From assembly GCA_900104565.1 (NCBI GenBank), contig LT629952.1, positions 1,667,123 through 1,731,122 on the forward strand: a stretch of DNA of 64,000 nucleotides. Direction: 5' to 3'. The DNA comes from Ruminococcaceae bacterium Marseille-P2935. GTDB taxonomy: Bacteria; Bacillota; Clostridia; Oscillospirales; Ruminococcaceae. Below the pieces are notes generated by a model. That model did not search any database, had not been told where the DNA came from, and was given only the letters and a program-made list of their open reading frames with translations. This document shows, piece after piece, positions 34,899 through 44,019 of this stretch (position 1 is the first letter of the stretch; every line of letters begins with the position of its first letter). The translations under genes and the position numbers were made by a program.

Positions 34899-34914
34899 GT
34901 AAAAACGTTATTAC
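34899..34914 (+). promoter_or_regulatory. Probable LacI-family auto-operator
   Basis: GTAAAAACGTTATTAC, a 16-bp near-palindrome (one mismatched pair) with the central CG typical of LacI-family operators, placed just downstream of the -10 box. Confidence 0.6.
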
Positions 34915-34931
34915 ACTTTAGGGGCAAAATG

Positions 34932-35948
34932 ATGAAGAAAACGGAAGTAACAATCAAAGATGTCGCAACCAAAGCAAATGTTTCCATTTCAACTGTCTCC
35001 CGCGTACTAAATGGATTGGACCGGGTCAGCCCAAAAACCAAAGAAAAGGTAGAGGCTGCTGCACAGGAGCTCCAGTTTGTTCCCAACAATATTGCGATCT
35101 CTATGGTAACCAAGCGTACCAACATGATTGCAGTTGTTGTTCCAGAAATTATTAACACCTTTTACATATCGGTGATTCAAGGAATAGAAAATATTGCCAA
35201 ACAGCATGGCTACCATATTCTAATGTTTTCGGCAGACAATTGCGCACAAACCGAAATGGATATGGCATCCAGCGTTTTTCAGCGAATGGCGGATGGGATT
35301 ATTGTGATCCCCACCGTGCGGGACTTAAGCATTTATAATCATTTTGGTGATCGCATTGTCCTGGTAGACCGCTATTTCCCGGGGCTTAGCCAAAATGCTG
35401 TTGTGGTAGATAACTATGGCGGTTCGTATATGATGGGCAATTACCTGGTAGGAAAAGGCCACACCCGTATTGGTTTTGTCAACGGCGAAGAGACTTTTAA
35501 TATTGGGCAGGAACGCCGCGCAGGGTTTTATACCGCACTGGCTCAAAACGGCATAGCGGCTGACCCAGAGCTGATGTTCTCGGGGGAATGGGATGAGTCC
35601 TGCGGCTATCAGGCCATGGAGCAATATTTTGCTATGAAAAATCCACCAACTGCGGTGTTTTGTACCAACAACCGAATTTGTGCCGGTGCAATTCAATATT
35701 TTTCGGAACATAATCTTACGATTGGGGAACAGATCTCTCTGGTGGGTTTTGACGATAACAAGCTAGCGCGCTTTGTTAAGCCGGCAGTTACCGTGATTGA
35801 CCGGCCAACCATTGAAATGGGCGAAAGCGCAATGCGCATTTTATTAAGCAAGCTGAGCGGAAAGGGAAAAAAAGAGCCAGCTGCAGTCACATCTATGAGG
35901 GTTAAAATTATCGAGCGTGGCTCGGTAAAAGATTTGAGTGTTCACTAA
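34932..35948 (+). CDS. LacI-family transcriptional regulator
   Basis: 338 residues. N-terminal HTH (VTIKDVATKANVSISTVSRV, then LNGLDRVSPKTKEKVEAAA) and a periplasmic-binding-protein-like sensor domain (about 60-335; TNMIAVVVPEIINTFYISVI, ERRAGFYTAL). Two adjacent ATG codons exist; the second (34932) has the better spacing to AGGGG. First gene of the sugar-type ABC operon, from a strong promoter with an operator-like palindrome, so probably autoregulated and responsive to the transported ligand. Confidence 0.92.
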   Translation: MKKTEVTIKDVATKANVSISTVSRVLNGLDRVSPKTKEKVEAAAQELQFVPNNIAISMVTKRTNMIAVVVPEIINTFYISVIQGIENIAKQHGYHILMFSADNCAQTEMDMASSVFQRMADGIIVIPTVRDLSIYNHFGDRIVLVDRYFPGLSQNAVVVDNYGGSYMMGNYLVGKGHTRIGFVNGEETFNIGQERRAGFYTALAQNGIAADPELMFSGEWDESCGYQAMEQYFAMKNPPTAVFCTNNRICAGAIQYFSEHNLTIGEQISLVGFDDNKLARFVKPAVTVIDRPTIEMGESAMRILLSKLSGKGKKEPAAVTSMRVKIIERGSVKDLSVH

Positions 35949-35973
35949 AACCAAATTTGAGAGGAGTTTGTTC

Positions 35974-36723
35974 ATGAGAAAAATACTGTTTGTCGGAGAA
36001 AGCTGGTTTGTGCATACGCAGGAATCGAAAGGTTTCGACATTTTTACGTTTGATAAATATGAAGAAGGAACCGAATGGATCAAAAAAGCCCTTACAACTG
36101 AGGATACTGAGTTTGTACATATTCCTTGCCACCGTGTCGAGTACGATTTTCCCACTACTTTAGCCGATTTACAGCAATATTCCGCTGTTATTTTCAGCGA
36201 TGTTGGTGCCAACACCTTATTGCTTCCAATGAAAACGTTTGCACAACTAGAGCCTTCCGTTAATAAACTGGAACTGGTTAAAGAATATGTAGCAGAAGGC
36301 GGCGCCTTTGTAATGGTAGGCGGATACCTAACTTATCAGGGTATTCAGGCCAGAGGCTGCTATAAAGATACCGCCATAGAAGAGATTTTACCGGTTAACC
36401 TGCTCACCTATGATGATCGTGTCGAAACACCGCAGGGTTCCTCCCTTACGGTTGTAAAACCCGGTCACCCCGTTTTGGATGGAATTCCCGCTGAATGGCC
36501 AAAAATTTTGGGCTACAACCGTTTAATCAGCAAGGAAAACGCAGAGGTTTTGGTAAAAAGTAAAGAAGACCCCATTATTACCGTTGGAACTTACGGAAAA
36601 GGCCGCACCTGTGCCTACGCTACCGACTGTGCCCCCCATTGGTCTCCAGTAAGCTTCTGCGAGTGGGAGGGGTATACCAAATTGTGGCACAACCTGATTG
36701 ACTGGCTATCTGGAACAAAGTAG
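35974..36723 (+). CDS. Glutamine-amidotransferase-like (ThuA/DUF1355-type) protein
   Basis: 249 residues; start at 35974 (MRKILFVGESWFVHTQESKG) after GAGGAG. The fold suggested is class I glutamine amidotransferase-like: VIFSDVGANTLLLP, YVAEGGAFVMVGGYLTYQG, and a C-terminal AYATDCAPHWSPVSFCEWEG. The nucleophile-elbow Cys of true amidotransferases is not evident (GGYLT in its place), so it is unlikely to be a glutaminase. Such proteins commonly sit beside ribose-type ABC transporters; their substrate is unknown. Confidence 0.75.
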   Translation: MRKILFVGESWFVHTQESKGFDIFTFDKYEEGTEWIKKALTTEDTEFVHIPCHRVEYDFPTTLADLQQYSAVIFSDVGANTLLLPMKTFAQLEPSVNKLELVKEYVAEGGAFVMVGGYLTYQGIQARGCYKDTAIEEILPVNLLTYDDRVETPQGSSLTVVKPGHPVLDGIPAEWPKILGYNRLISKENAEVLVKSKEDPIITVGTYGKGRTCAYATDCAPHWSPVSFCEWEGYTKLWHNLIDWLSGTK

Positions 36724-36770
36724 AATTTGTTCCTTGTATAACAAAAGGTAAAAAGTAAAGGAGAGTTAGC

Positions 36771-37913
36771 ATGAAAAAGACAAAAAAGCTGATTAGCACA
36801 TTATTAGTCGTTGCAATGCTTGGACTGACTGCCTGCAGTGGCGGTACTCAGCCCTCTCAAGGCACTACGGGCTCTACCCCAGATGCCGGTAGCACACCCG
36901 CATCCACAGCAGGTTCCTCGGCCCCTGCCAAGGAAGATGAATTTTACACCGGACTGCCTTTCCAGGATGTTCTTCCCTTGGAGGCCGGACCAATCCTGAT
37001 TGACGGCCAGGAAAAACCCATTAAAATTGGTTTTTCTCAAACCGGTCTGAACCATCCCTGGCGTGTTGAGATGATCAACTCGGCTAAGGCTGAGGTTGCC
37101 AGACACTCTAACGTAGAAATTGTTGTTACTGACGGTAACGTAGACATTGTGAAACAAAGCTCTGACATTCGTGACCTGGTGGCTCAGGGCTGTGACGCCA
37201 TTGTGCTAAGCCCGGTAGAGTCCGGCGGTTTGGCAAATGCTGTTGCTGAAGCATATGCTGCTGGCGTTCCTGTCATTGTTTTGGACCGTGACGTTTACAC
37301 CGACCAAAGAACGGTATTTATTGGCCAGAGCAACTACAACCTGGGCCGCAGCGTTGCTGAGGTTTTGGTAAAAGAGCTGAATGGCAAAGGCAAGGTTCTG
37401 GAAATTACCGGTTTGCTGGGCTCCTCCCCTGCAATTGGCCGTCATGACGGATTTATGGACGTCGTAAAAAATTACCCCGATATTGAAATCCTGGCACAGG
37501 GCGACGGCGAATGGATTCGTGAACCAGCTGTAAAGCTGATGGAAGACTGGCTAACCGCTTTCCCAGAGATTGATGCAATCTATTCTCATGCCGAGGAATC
37601 CTCCTGGGGTGCTCAGCTTGCAATTGAACGCGCCGGACGCTCCGGAGATGGAATCAAACACTTCACCTGTGACGGTTCTAACGAAGGCTTTGTTTCTGTT
37701 AAAAACGGCGAGTTCCTGGCAGACGGTAACTACACCCCATATATTGGCCAGCTGGGTGTTCGTGCTGCACTGAAAGTGTTGATGGGCGAAGAACTGCCGG
37801 GTACAGAAGATTACGAATATGGCAAACAGATCGTTCTGCCCGACCTACCGGTAGTAGTTCCCGGTAATGCAGATGAATGGATCGGCAAAGGCTGGGGCGA
37901 TTATACTAAGTGA
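36771..37913 (+). CDS. Ribose-type ABC transporter substrate-binding lipoprotein
   Basis: 380 residues with a lipoprotein signal (lipobox LTACSGG, Cys about 22) and a Ser/Thr-rich linker. The mature part is Peripla_BP_4: IKIGFSQTGLNHPWRVEMIN, DIRDLVAQGCDAIVLSPVES, PVIVLDRDVYTDQRTVFIGQ. RBS AAAGGAGAG. The ligand is not predictable; the N-terminal FSQTGLNHPWR pattern is that of sugar or AI-2-like binders. Followed by a long hairpin and then the ATPase. Confidence 0.92.
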   Translation: MKKTKKLISTLLVVAMLGLTACSGGTQPSQGTTGSTPDAGSTPASTAGSSAPAKEDEFYTGLPFQDVLPLEAGPILIDGQEKPIKIGFSQTGLNHPWRVEMINSAKAEVARHSNVEIVVTDGNVDIVKQSSDIRDLVAQGCDAIVLSPVESGGLANAVAEAYAAGVPVIVLDRDVYTDQRTVFIGQSNYNLGRSVAEVLVKELNGKGKVLEITGLLGSSPAIGRHDGFMDVVKNYPDIEILAQGDGEWIREPAVKLMEDWLTAFPEIDAIYSHAEESSWGAQLAIERAGRSGDGIKHFTCDGSNEGFVSVKNGEFLADGNYTPYIGQLGVRAALKVLMGEELPGTEDYEYGKQIVLPDLPVVVPGNADEWIGKGWGDYTK

Positions 37914-37933
37914 TTTCTCCCTTTTTATAGTCC

Positions 37934-37980
37934 TTTATTTATGGAGCAGCTCCTCCCCTTGGTGCTGCTCCATAAATAAA
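37934..37980 (+). promoter_or_regulatory. Long intercistronic hairpin
   Basis: Perfect 17-bp stem (37934-37950 with 37964-37980), arms TTTATTTATGGAGCAGC and its complement, between the binding-protein and ATPase genes. No T-run follows. Likely stabilises upstream mRNA so that more binding protein than transporter is made. Confidence 0.75.
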
Positions 37981-38072
37981 ACCCTTTTCCCCCGCTTTTT
38001 CCTTAACGAGTCCCTTCCGTAAGCAAAACTTATTTTAGAATCAAACGGTACAGGAAGTGGTGATAATCAATC

Positions 38073-39593
38073 ATGTATAGACTTGAGATGAAAGACATCT
38101 ACAAATCCTTCGGAGGTGTTCACGCATTAAAAGGCGTTCAGCTTTGTGTAGAGCCTGGCGAGGTACACGCATTGATCGGCGAAAATGGCGCCGGTAAATC
38201 CACCTTAATGAAAATCCTATCCTGTGCGATTACCAAGGATGCCGGAGAAATTTTAATTGACGGACAAGCCGTCGATTTTTCCTCTCCTAAACAGGCAATT
38301 GCCTATGGCGTCAGCGTTATCTACCAGGAACTGAATATGGCCCCTCACATGACTGTGATGGAAAACATCTTTTTGGGGAACTACCCTTCCAGGGCAGGCG
38401 TTCTAAACCGCAAGGAGATGTTCAAACGATCACAGCAGTTATTGGATGATTTAGGGGCAGACCTTTCACCCACTGCTGTAGTCGGCAGTCTGCCTGTAGC
38501 CAAACAGCAGATGGTAGAAATTGCAAGGGCAATTAAAAACAATTCTAAAATCATTGTATTCGACGAACCTTCTGCCGTACTGGGTAAAGCTGATTCGGAG
38601 GTACTGTTCCAACAGATTGAAAAACTGAAGAACAGCGGCGTTTCTATCATCTACATTTCCCACCGGCTGGAAGAAATCCTGCGGATTTCAGACAAGGTCA
38701 CCGTTTTTCGTGATGGTGGTTATGTTACTACCCAGGATACCAAAGGATTAGAAGTAAAGGATCTCGTTTCCTTTATGACCGGAAAAGATTATTCTCAGAT
38801 GTGGCCAAACCGTGAGGCTGCTCAAATTGACCCCGAAGTGGCACTGGAAGTTCGGGGGCTAAACCGCGGTGATATCATCCGTGACGTATCGTTTCAACTA
38901 CATAAAGGGGAAGTCCTGGGTCTGGCCGGACTGGTTGGCGCCGGAAGGACAGAAATCGCCCGTGCGATTTTTGGCGCTGACCCCAAGGATTCCGGTGAAA
39001 TACTGATTCAGGGTCAAAAAGTGCAAATAAATAACCCTGCGGATGCAATCCGGCACGGCATTGGTTTTGTGCTGGAGGACAGAAAAACCCAGGGACTACT
39101 TATAGAGCAACCCATTGCAGATAACATTACTCTGACCGGATTAAAAAAATATGTCACCTACGGAGTTTTAGGCCGTAAGAAAGAATTACACAGCGCTGAT
39201 CGGTTTAAAGAAATGCTGGGAATTAAAACCAATAACATTAAAAACCCAGTCATGAGCCTAAGCGGCGGTAATCAGCAAAAGGTAGCAATTGCCAAATGGC
39301 TACATACGGAACCACAGATATTAATTCTGGACGAACCTACCCGAGGTGTTGACGTTGGCGCAAAGGCAGAAATATATAAAATTATTGAAGAATTAAAAGC
39401 CCAGGGCAAAGCCATTCTGCTAATTTCCTCTGAATTCGCAGAAATTTTAGGGCTGTCTGACCGGATCGTCGTGATCCGCAGGGGCGAAGTTGCGGCTACC
39501 TTTACCCATGAGGAAGCAATGGCCGATACCAAGGTACTGGATGCATTTGCAGATCAAGGAGGAGTGGGCGACCATGAACATGTTAAAAACTAA
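38073..39593 (+). CDS. Sugar ABC transporter ATP-binding protein (RbsA/MglA type)
   Basis: 506 residues with two ABC domains. First: Walker A GENGAGKSTLMK, a signature-like region LPVAKQQMVEIARAI, and Walker B IIVFDEPSAVL. Second: GLVGAGRTEIARAIFG (a degenerate Walker A, usual in RbsA), LSGGNQQKVAIAKWL and LILDEPTRGVDVGAK. Energises uptake with the permease, whose gene overlaps its 3' end by 20 nt. Note AVLGKAD where most have ASLT, a small variation in the first D-loop. Confidence 0.95.
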   Translation: MYRLEMKDIYKSFGGVHALKGVQLCVEPGEVHALIGENGAGKSTLMKILSCAITKDAGEILIDGQAVDFSSPKQAIAYGVSVIYQELNMAPHMTVMENIFLGNYPSRAGVLNRKEMFKRSQQLLDDLGADLSPTAVVGSLPVAKQQMVEIARAIKNNSKIIVFDEPSAVLGKADSEVLFQQIEKLKNSGVSIIYISHRLEEILRISDKVTVFRDGGYVTTQDTKGLEVKDLVSFMTGKDYSQMWPNREAAQIDPEVALEVRGLNRGDIIRDVSFQLHKGEVLGLAGLVGAGRTEIARAIFGADPKDSGEILIQGQKVQINNPADAIRHGIGFVLEDRKTQGLLIEQPIADNITLTGLKKYVTYGVLGRKKELHSADRFKEMLGIKTNNIKNPVMSLSGGNQQKVAIAKWLHTEPQILILDEPTRGVDVGAKAEIYKIIEELKAQGKAILLISSEFAEILGLSDRIVVIRRGEVAATFTHEEAMADTKVLDAFADQGGVGDHEHVKN

Positions 39594-40524
39594 GGCCAAT
39601 GGAAAGCTTTCTTTCAGCGACTTTTATGAGAAATACGGTGTACTCATTGTTTTTATTCTTGAAATGCTTTTATTTTCCTTTTTATCTCCTGTATTTTTCA
39701 GCTTTAAAAACATTTTGAATGTACTGCGTCAAATAGCAATTACCGGTATTCTGGCGACTGGCATGACCTTTGTTTGTATTACCGGCGGTATCGACCTGTC
39801 GGTTGGCGCTATTATTGCTTTGGTCACCTGCTTGTCGGCAGGTACGCTGGTAAAAACCGGTAGTATTGCATTGGCATTCCTTGTCGGCTTAGGTGCCGGT
39901 CTTGGTCTTGGCCTGCTTAACGGAATTGGCGTGGCTTATGGCAAAATGCCTCCCTTTGTTATGACGTTAGGTACTACCTCTATTGCAAGCGGCTTGGCGT
40001 TTATCTATTCCCAAGGGCTGCCGATTATGATCAAGGGGCCATTCCTTAAATTCGGCAACGGTTCTATATTTAATATTCCTTTCCCTGTTATTTACTTTAT
40101 CGTTATTCTTTTTGCGGGGCATTTTCTGCTCAAGCATACGGTATTTGGACGGTATGTGTATTCTATTGGAAGCAACCAGGAAGCCACCCGCCTTTCCGGT
40201 GTAAATGTTCGCCTTTCTAAGATGATGGTTTATGTCATCAGCGGTGTTTTGGCTGCTTTTGCCGGGCTCATCTACACCTCTCAGCTGGGTATTGGCACCT
40301 CAATTGCCGGCCAAGGCTACGAACTGAACGCCATTGCTGCCGTATTTGTTGGCGGTGCTTCGGTCACCGGCGGCAGCGGAACCATGTGGGGTACCTTCCT
40401 TGGCGCCATCATTATTGGTGCTTTGGGCAACATTATGAACCTGAATGCAGTTAACCCGTTTATTCAAACCTTCCTGACCGGTATTATCATTATCGTTTCG
40501 GTATTGGTCAGAAAGAAAAAATAA
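39574..40524 (+). CDS. Ribose-type ABC transporter permease (RbsC)
   Basis: 316 residues, about 8-10 transmembrane helices, BPD_transp_2 family. The start at 39574 (MNMLKTKANGKLSF) has AAGGAGGAG upstream and overlaps the ATPase gene, implying translational coupling. Conserved loop GGIDLSVGAIIALVTC and the C-terminal AVFVGGASVTGGSGTMWGTF are diagnostic. Single permease, presumably a homodimer. Confidence 0.95.
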   Translation: MNMLKTKANGKLSFSDFYEKYGVLIVFILEMLLFSFLSPVFFSFKNILNVLRQIAITGILATGMTFVCITGGIDLSVGAIIALVTCLSAGTLVKTGSIALAFLVGLGAGLGLGLLNGIGVAYGKMPPFVMTLGTTSIASGLAFIYSQGLPIMIKGPFLKFGNGSIFNIPFPVIYFIVILFAGHFLLKHTVFGRYVYSIGSNQEATRLSGVNVRLSKMMVYVISGVLAAFAGLIYTSQLGIGTSIAGQGYELNAIAAVFVGGASVTGGSGTMWGTFLGAIIIGALGNIMNLNAVNPFIQTFLTGIIIIVSVLVRKKK

Positions 40525-40544
40525 CGGCAAGGAGGTTATTGGGA

Positions 40545-41813
40545 ATGAATGAGGCATTGGCACAGGTAATTCAAAAAAACAAGCAAGCTTCGTTAGAATT
40601 TTTAAAAGAGCTAATCTCCGCTGATTCCACCGACATTGAACACGGTGTTTACGGCAATGAAATCAATGCCCAGCGGGTTGTAGAAGCAAAACTAAAAGAG
40701 CTGGGCTTCGGGGTAGATGTTTTTGAGCCAGACAACAAAGCGCTGGAACAGTTCCCCGAAATGAACCCCGGGCACCACTATGAAAACCGCCCCAATGTGG
40801 TGGGCACCCTAAAAGGTACCGGCGGCGGACGTTCCCTGATTTTGAATGGGCATATTGACACCATGCCCTTTGACCACCTGGAAGAGTGGATTACACACCC
40901 ATTAAAGCCCATTGAAAAAGACGGGCTGCTGTATGGCCGCGGCGCCTGCGACATGAAGGGCGGCGTTGGCGCCATGATCATGGCTATGGAATGCATCCGA
41001 AAGGCTGGTATTGAGCTGAAAGGTGACGTGATCGTCCAGACCGTGGTAGATGAAGAAGGTGGCGGAAACGGCAGCATGGCCACAATTGCCAGGGGATACC
41101 GAGCTGACGCTGCCATTATTACCGAACCCACCGAGCTGGAGATTATGCCGGCTCACATGGGGTGGCTGTTTTATAAAATGGAAGTGAAGGGTAAAGCTTT
41201 GCATGCTGCTATGAAATGGAAAGGCGTAAATGCCATAGAAAAAACCATGAAGATTATGCAGGCATTGCAGGAGCTGGAACGCACCTGGTGTATGACCAAA
41301 CGCCACCCTCACCTGCCGCCGCCAACCATCAACTTCGGCACCATCCATGGTGGAATGGCCGGATCGGTTGTAGCAGATTCCTGCGTGCTGGATTTTGGGC
41401 TGCATTACCTGCCCACCGACCGGGATGAAAACGGAATGGGCTCCTTGGTGGAAAAAGAGCTATTTGATGCCATTAACCTGGCCTGCGACGGGGACGAGTG
41501 GTTGCGGGAAAACCGCCCCACCATCACGCTGTACCAGCTGGGCAGCGGTTATGAGATTGATTTTAATCACGAGCTCATCCAGTTGATCGACCGCAATTAT
41601 ACAGAATTTTCTGGAAACCGTCCGGTAATTCGCGGATGCGAATACGGCAGTGATGCCCGCTTGCTCACCAATTATGGTCACACCCCCACTGTATTATTTG
41701 GCCCTGGCAGTATTGCCCAGGCGCATGGTATAAACGAATATATCAGCATTGACCAATACTATTCTGCTATTGAAATTTTAGCACAGACTATTGTAGAATG
41801 GTGCAATGGATAA
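40545..41813 (+). CDS. M20-family deacylase (ArgE/DapE type)
   Basis: 422 residues, zinc-dependent amidohydrolase. Start ATG 40545 after GGAGG; a TTG two codons upstream is possible. Metal-binding motifs: NGHIDTMP, YGRGACDMKGG, catalytic Glu in DEEGGGNGS, and TEPTELEIMPAHMGW. The lid/dimerisation domain is the middle third. Last gene of the ABC operon, so it probably removes an acyl group or hydrolyses an amide on the imported compound or its product. The substrate is unknown; acetylornithine or succinyl-DAP are family examples, not claims. Confidence 0.9.
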   Translation: MNEALAQVIQKNKQASLEFLKELISADSTDIEHGVYGNEINAQRVVEAKLKELGFGVDVFEPDNKALEQFPEMNPGHHYENRPNVVGTLKGTGGGRSLILNGHIDTMPFDHLEEWITHPLKPIEKDGLLYGRGACDMKGGVGAMIMAMECIRKAGIELKGDVIVQTVVDEEGGGNGSMATIARGYRADAAIITEPTELEIMPAHMGWLFYKMEVKGKALHAAMKWKGVNAIEKTMKIMQALQELERTWCMTKRHPHLPPPTINFGTIHGGMAGSVVADSCVLDFGLHYLPTDRDENGMGSLVEKELFDAINLACDGDEWLRENRPTITLYQLGSGYEIDFNHELIQLIDRNYTEFSGNRPVIRGCEYGSDARLLTNYGHTPTVLFGPGSIAQAHGINEYISIDQYYSAIEILAQTIVEWCNG

Positions 41814-41840
41814 AATTTGTTCCTCCACACTCATGTTTGA

Positions 41841-41883
41841 ATGTAAAAAGCTGCAGCATTAGCTGCAGCTTTTTACATTTTTC
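41841..41883. terminator. Strong bidirectional terminator
   Basis: TGTAAAAAGCTGCAGC/GCTGCAGCTTTTTACA around CATTA-type loop, followed by TTTTT; ends the ABC operon. Confidence 0.95.
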
Positions 41884-42203
41884 GGTATTATTTAAATTTC
41901 CAGCGGGCAGTTCATACCTGCCAGCACAGCAAGCAGCTTTATAAAACCGAATTATCCGACTGTGACTGGCTGTCATTTCAGTGGCATTTATGGTTATGAG
42001 ACAGAAAAGAAGAAGTTTTTCACGGTTTTGTATCAGTCCGTCTTTCAAAAGACGCCGAAAACTTTATCTTACACATAGCCGGTAACGCATTGGCTTACCC
42101 TATTCTGGCTGTTCATTTTTGGGGGCAGCATTTTGCTAACACATATGAATGAAAAGCCGTTTATTCATAACAGTTAATGGCGGCTATTATTCGCTAATTA
42201 TTA
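41884..42203. other. Intergenic region
   Basis: About 320 nt with no supportable feature. Confidence 0.35.
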
Positions 42204-42241
42204 AAACAAAACATCCTCTGCCTTTGTTAAGCAGAGGATGT
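42204..42241 (-). terminator. Terminator after the cyclophilin gene
   Basis: Minus strand ACATCCTCTGC/GCAGAGGATGT then TTTGTTTT. Confidence 0.9.
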
Positions 42242-42254
42242 TATTTTCTCATAT

Positions 42255-43061
42255 TTATTTTGCTTTAGAGGTCTCTACAGACGATGTGGCAGATGCACCC
42301 GAAGCTGCACCGCTGGTTTCAGGAGAACCAGGAACCGTTTCAAACTCAAACGACAGGATGGTCACCGGCTCTTTAGGCGCTGCGTTGCCATCAACCTCTA
42401 CCGCTGCAATTTTGTCGACAACGTCCATACCCTCTATTACATAACCAAACACGGTATGACGGCCATCCAGCCAGGGGGCGCCGCCAAGCTCTTTGTATTT
42501 TGCGGTGACTTTATCGGGGAACGCTTTTTCCATCTCTTTCAGGTTCGCTTCAGACACGCTGGTAGCCTGCACAATAAAAAACTGGCTGCCGTTAGTATTG
42601 CTTCCACTATTTGCCATAGAAAGCGCACCACGGAAATGCCATAAGTTTAACGAAAATTCATCCTCAAAGGGGGTTTTCCAAATACTTTCGCCGCCAGTAC
42701 CGTCACCATCGGGGTCACCGCCCTGAATCATAAATTCATTCATTACCCTATGGAATTTGAGGCCATTGTAATAACCCTCTTTTGCATGGGTTAAAAAGTT
42801 TTCAACAGCTTTTGGGGCCTCTTTGGGAAAAAGCATCAGCTTAATATCTCCCATGCTGGTTTTCATGGTTACAATTTCGCTGCCTGGTTGAGGATCTTCA
42901 AACTGAATCAGTTCCACCATAGAATCGGGGATCTTGTTCGATTCCGGTTCAGAAGCCGTAGATGCCTCCTGGGAAGAGGAGTTTCCTCCTGAGCTGCAGC
43001 CTGCTAAAAGCATGGTTACTGCCAGCAGAACAGAACACAATATGGTAAGTTTTTTCTTCAC
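42255..43061 (-). CDS. Cyclophilin-type peptidyl-prolyl isomerase lipoprotein
   Basis: 268 residues from a GTG start at 43061; the upstream in-frame GTG is itself part of the AGGTGA ribosome binding site. Lipoprotein signal with LLAGCSSGG, Ser/Glu-rich linker, then a cyclophilin domain: [79 protein letters not shown]. Catalytic Arg (FHRV), Gln (MIQGG) and Phe (SQFF) are present. Acts outside the membrane in folding of exported proteins. C-terminal tail Ala/Ser-rich. Confidence 0.95.
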   Translation of the reverse strand: MKKKLTILCSVLLAVTMLLAGCSSGGNSSSQEASTASEPESNKIPDSMVELIQFEDPQPGSEIVTMKTSMGDIKLMLFPKEAPKAVENFLTHAKEGYYNGLKFHRVMNEFMIQGGDPDGDGTGGESIWKTPFEDEFSLNLWHFRGALSMANSGSNTNGSQFFIVQATSVSEANLKEMEKAFPDKVTAKYKELGGAPWLDGRHTVFGYVIEGMDVVDKIAAVEVDGNAAPKEPVTILSFEFETVPGSPETSGAASGASATSSVETSKAK

Positions 43062-43301
43062 AATGTTCACCTCAAATTTTATTACTGCGGCTAAGCCGTC
43101 AGGGGCTAATAAAAAACATTATGCCTTCCTACACTGGCGGCTATTCCACCACCAAAGGCGCATCAAAGCATGTTTGCGGTTCATTCGGGGCAACTTATGA
43201 ATCCCCAGGCTGCTCATATTCTTTTAATAACCGCTGTTTACTCCACTGTTCAATTCACGTAGCTTCCAATAGGTTCCCCATTGTTGCTGCCTATATTTCA
43301 A

Positions 43302-43760
43302 CAACCCTAAAATTGAATTGTACAGGGCATTTCATACCTTCTGGGTCTGCCCAGGGTTATTCATACGCAAAGCGTATCAATGTTCCTGTGGATGTTCAAA
43401 ATCTTTGATTTCGGTCAACCCTAAAATTGAATTGTACAGGGCATTTCATGCCTTCTGGGTCTGCCCAGGGTTATTCATACGCGAAGCGTATCAATGTTCC
43501 TGCGGATGTTCGAAATCTTTGATTTCGGTAACAGCCCAGGGTTATTCATACGCAAAGCGTATCAATGTTCCTGCGGATGTTCGAAATCTTTGATTTCGGT
43601 AACAGCCCAGGGTTATTCATACGCAAAGCGTATCAATGTTCCTGCGGATGTTCGAAATCTTTGATTTCGGTAACAGCCCAGGGTTATTCATACGCAAAGC
43701 GTATCAATGTTCCTGCGGATGTTCGAAATCTTTGATTTCGGTAACAGCCCAGGGTTATTA
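43302..43760. repeat. Tandem array of double-hairpin repeats (114-bp then 71-bp units)
   Basis: Two long units (114 bp, starting 43302 and 43416) each begin CAACCCTAAAATTGAATTGT. The GCCCAGGG marker then recurs at 43463, 43534, 43605, 43676 and 43747, exactly 71 bp apart. Each unit holds ATACGCaaaGCGTAT and CGAAATCtttGATTTCG, two short hairpins about 20 nt apart. Units are nearly identical, so copying is recent. No spacers, so not CRISPR. A diverged copy exists at 16196. Confidence 0.95.
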
Positions 43761-43982
43761 TAACACAAATTCAAGCAAAATCAATCGATCTTTGTCCTCT
43801 GGCTTTCAAACTGTTTCAGGTAGTTTTAAGCACCTAAAAACATATGCCCGGCAAAGCCGTATTTACTGCGGTTCTTGGCCAATGCAATGATAACATTTAC
43901 ATGGTCGAATTATAATATATTAATTAGTATAGCAGGCTTAAATAGCCACTAAAACTACGGTAGGTAAACATTATATGAATTT

Positions 43983-44019
43983 TTAAAAAACAAGGCCGGA
44001 ACGTATAAACGCCCCGGCC
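43983..44019 (-). terminator. Terminator of the orphan transcription unit
   Basis: Minus strand GGCCGGggCGT-ttat-ACGttCCGGCC followed by TTGTTTTTTAA. Confidence 0.9.

Noticed and set aside
38073..39593. Frameshift or broken second ABC domain because of the GLVGAGRTE Walker A
   Set aside because: This degenerate second Walker A is normal for RbsA/MglA proteins; the gene is intact.
43302..43760. CRISPR array
   Set aside because: Units are repeated whole with no unique spacers of constant length, and no cas genes are nearby. It is a plain tandem repeat with internal hairpins.
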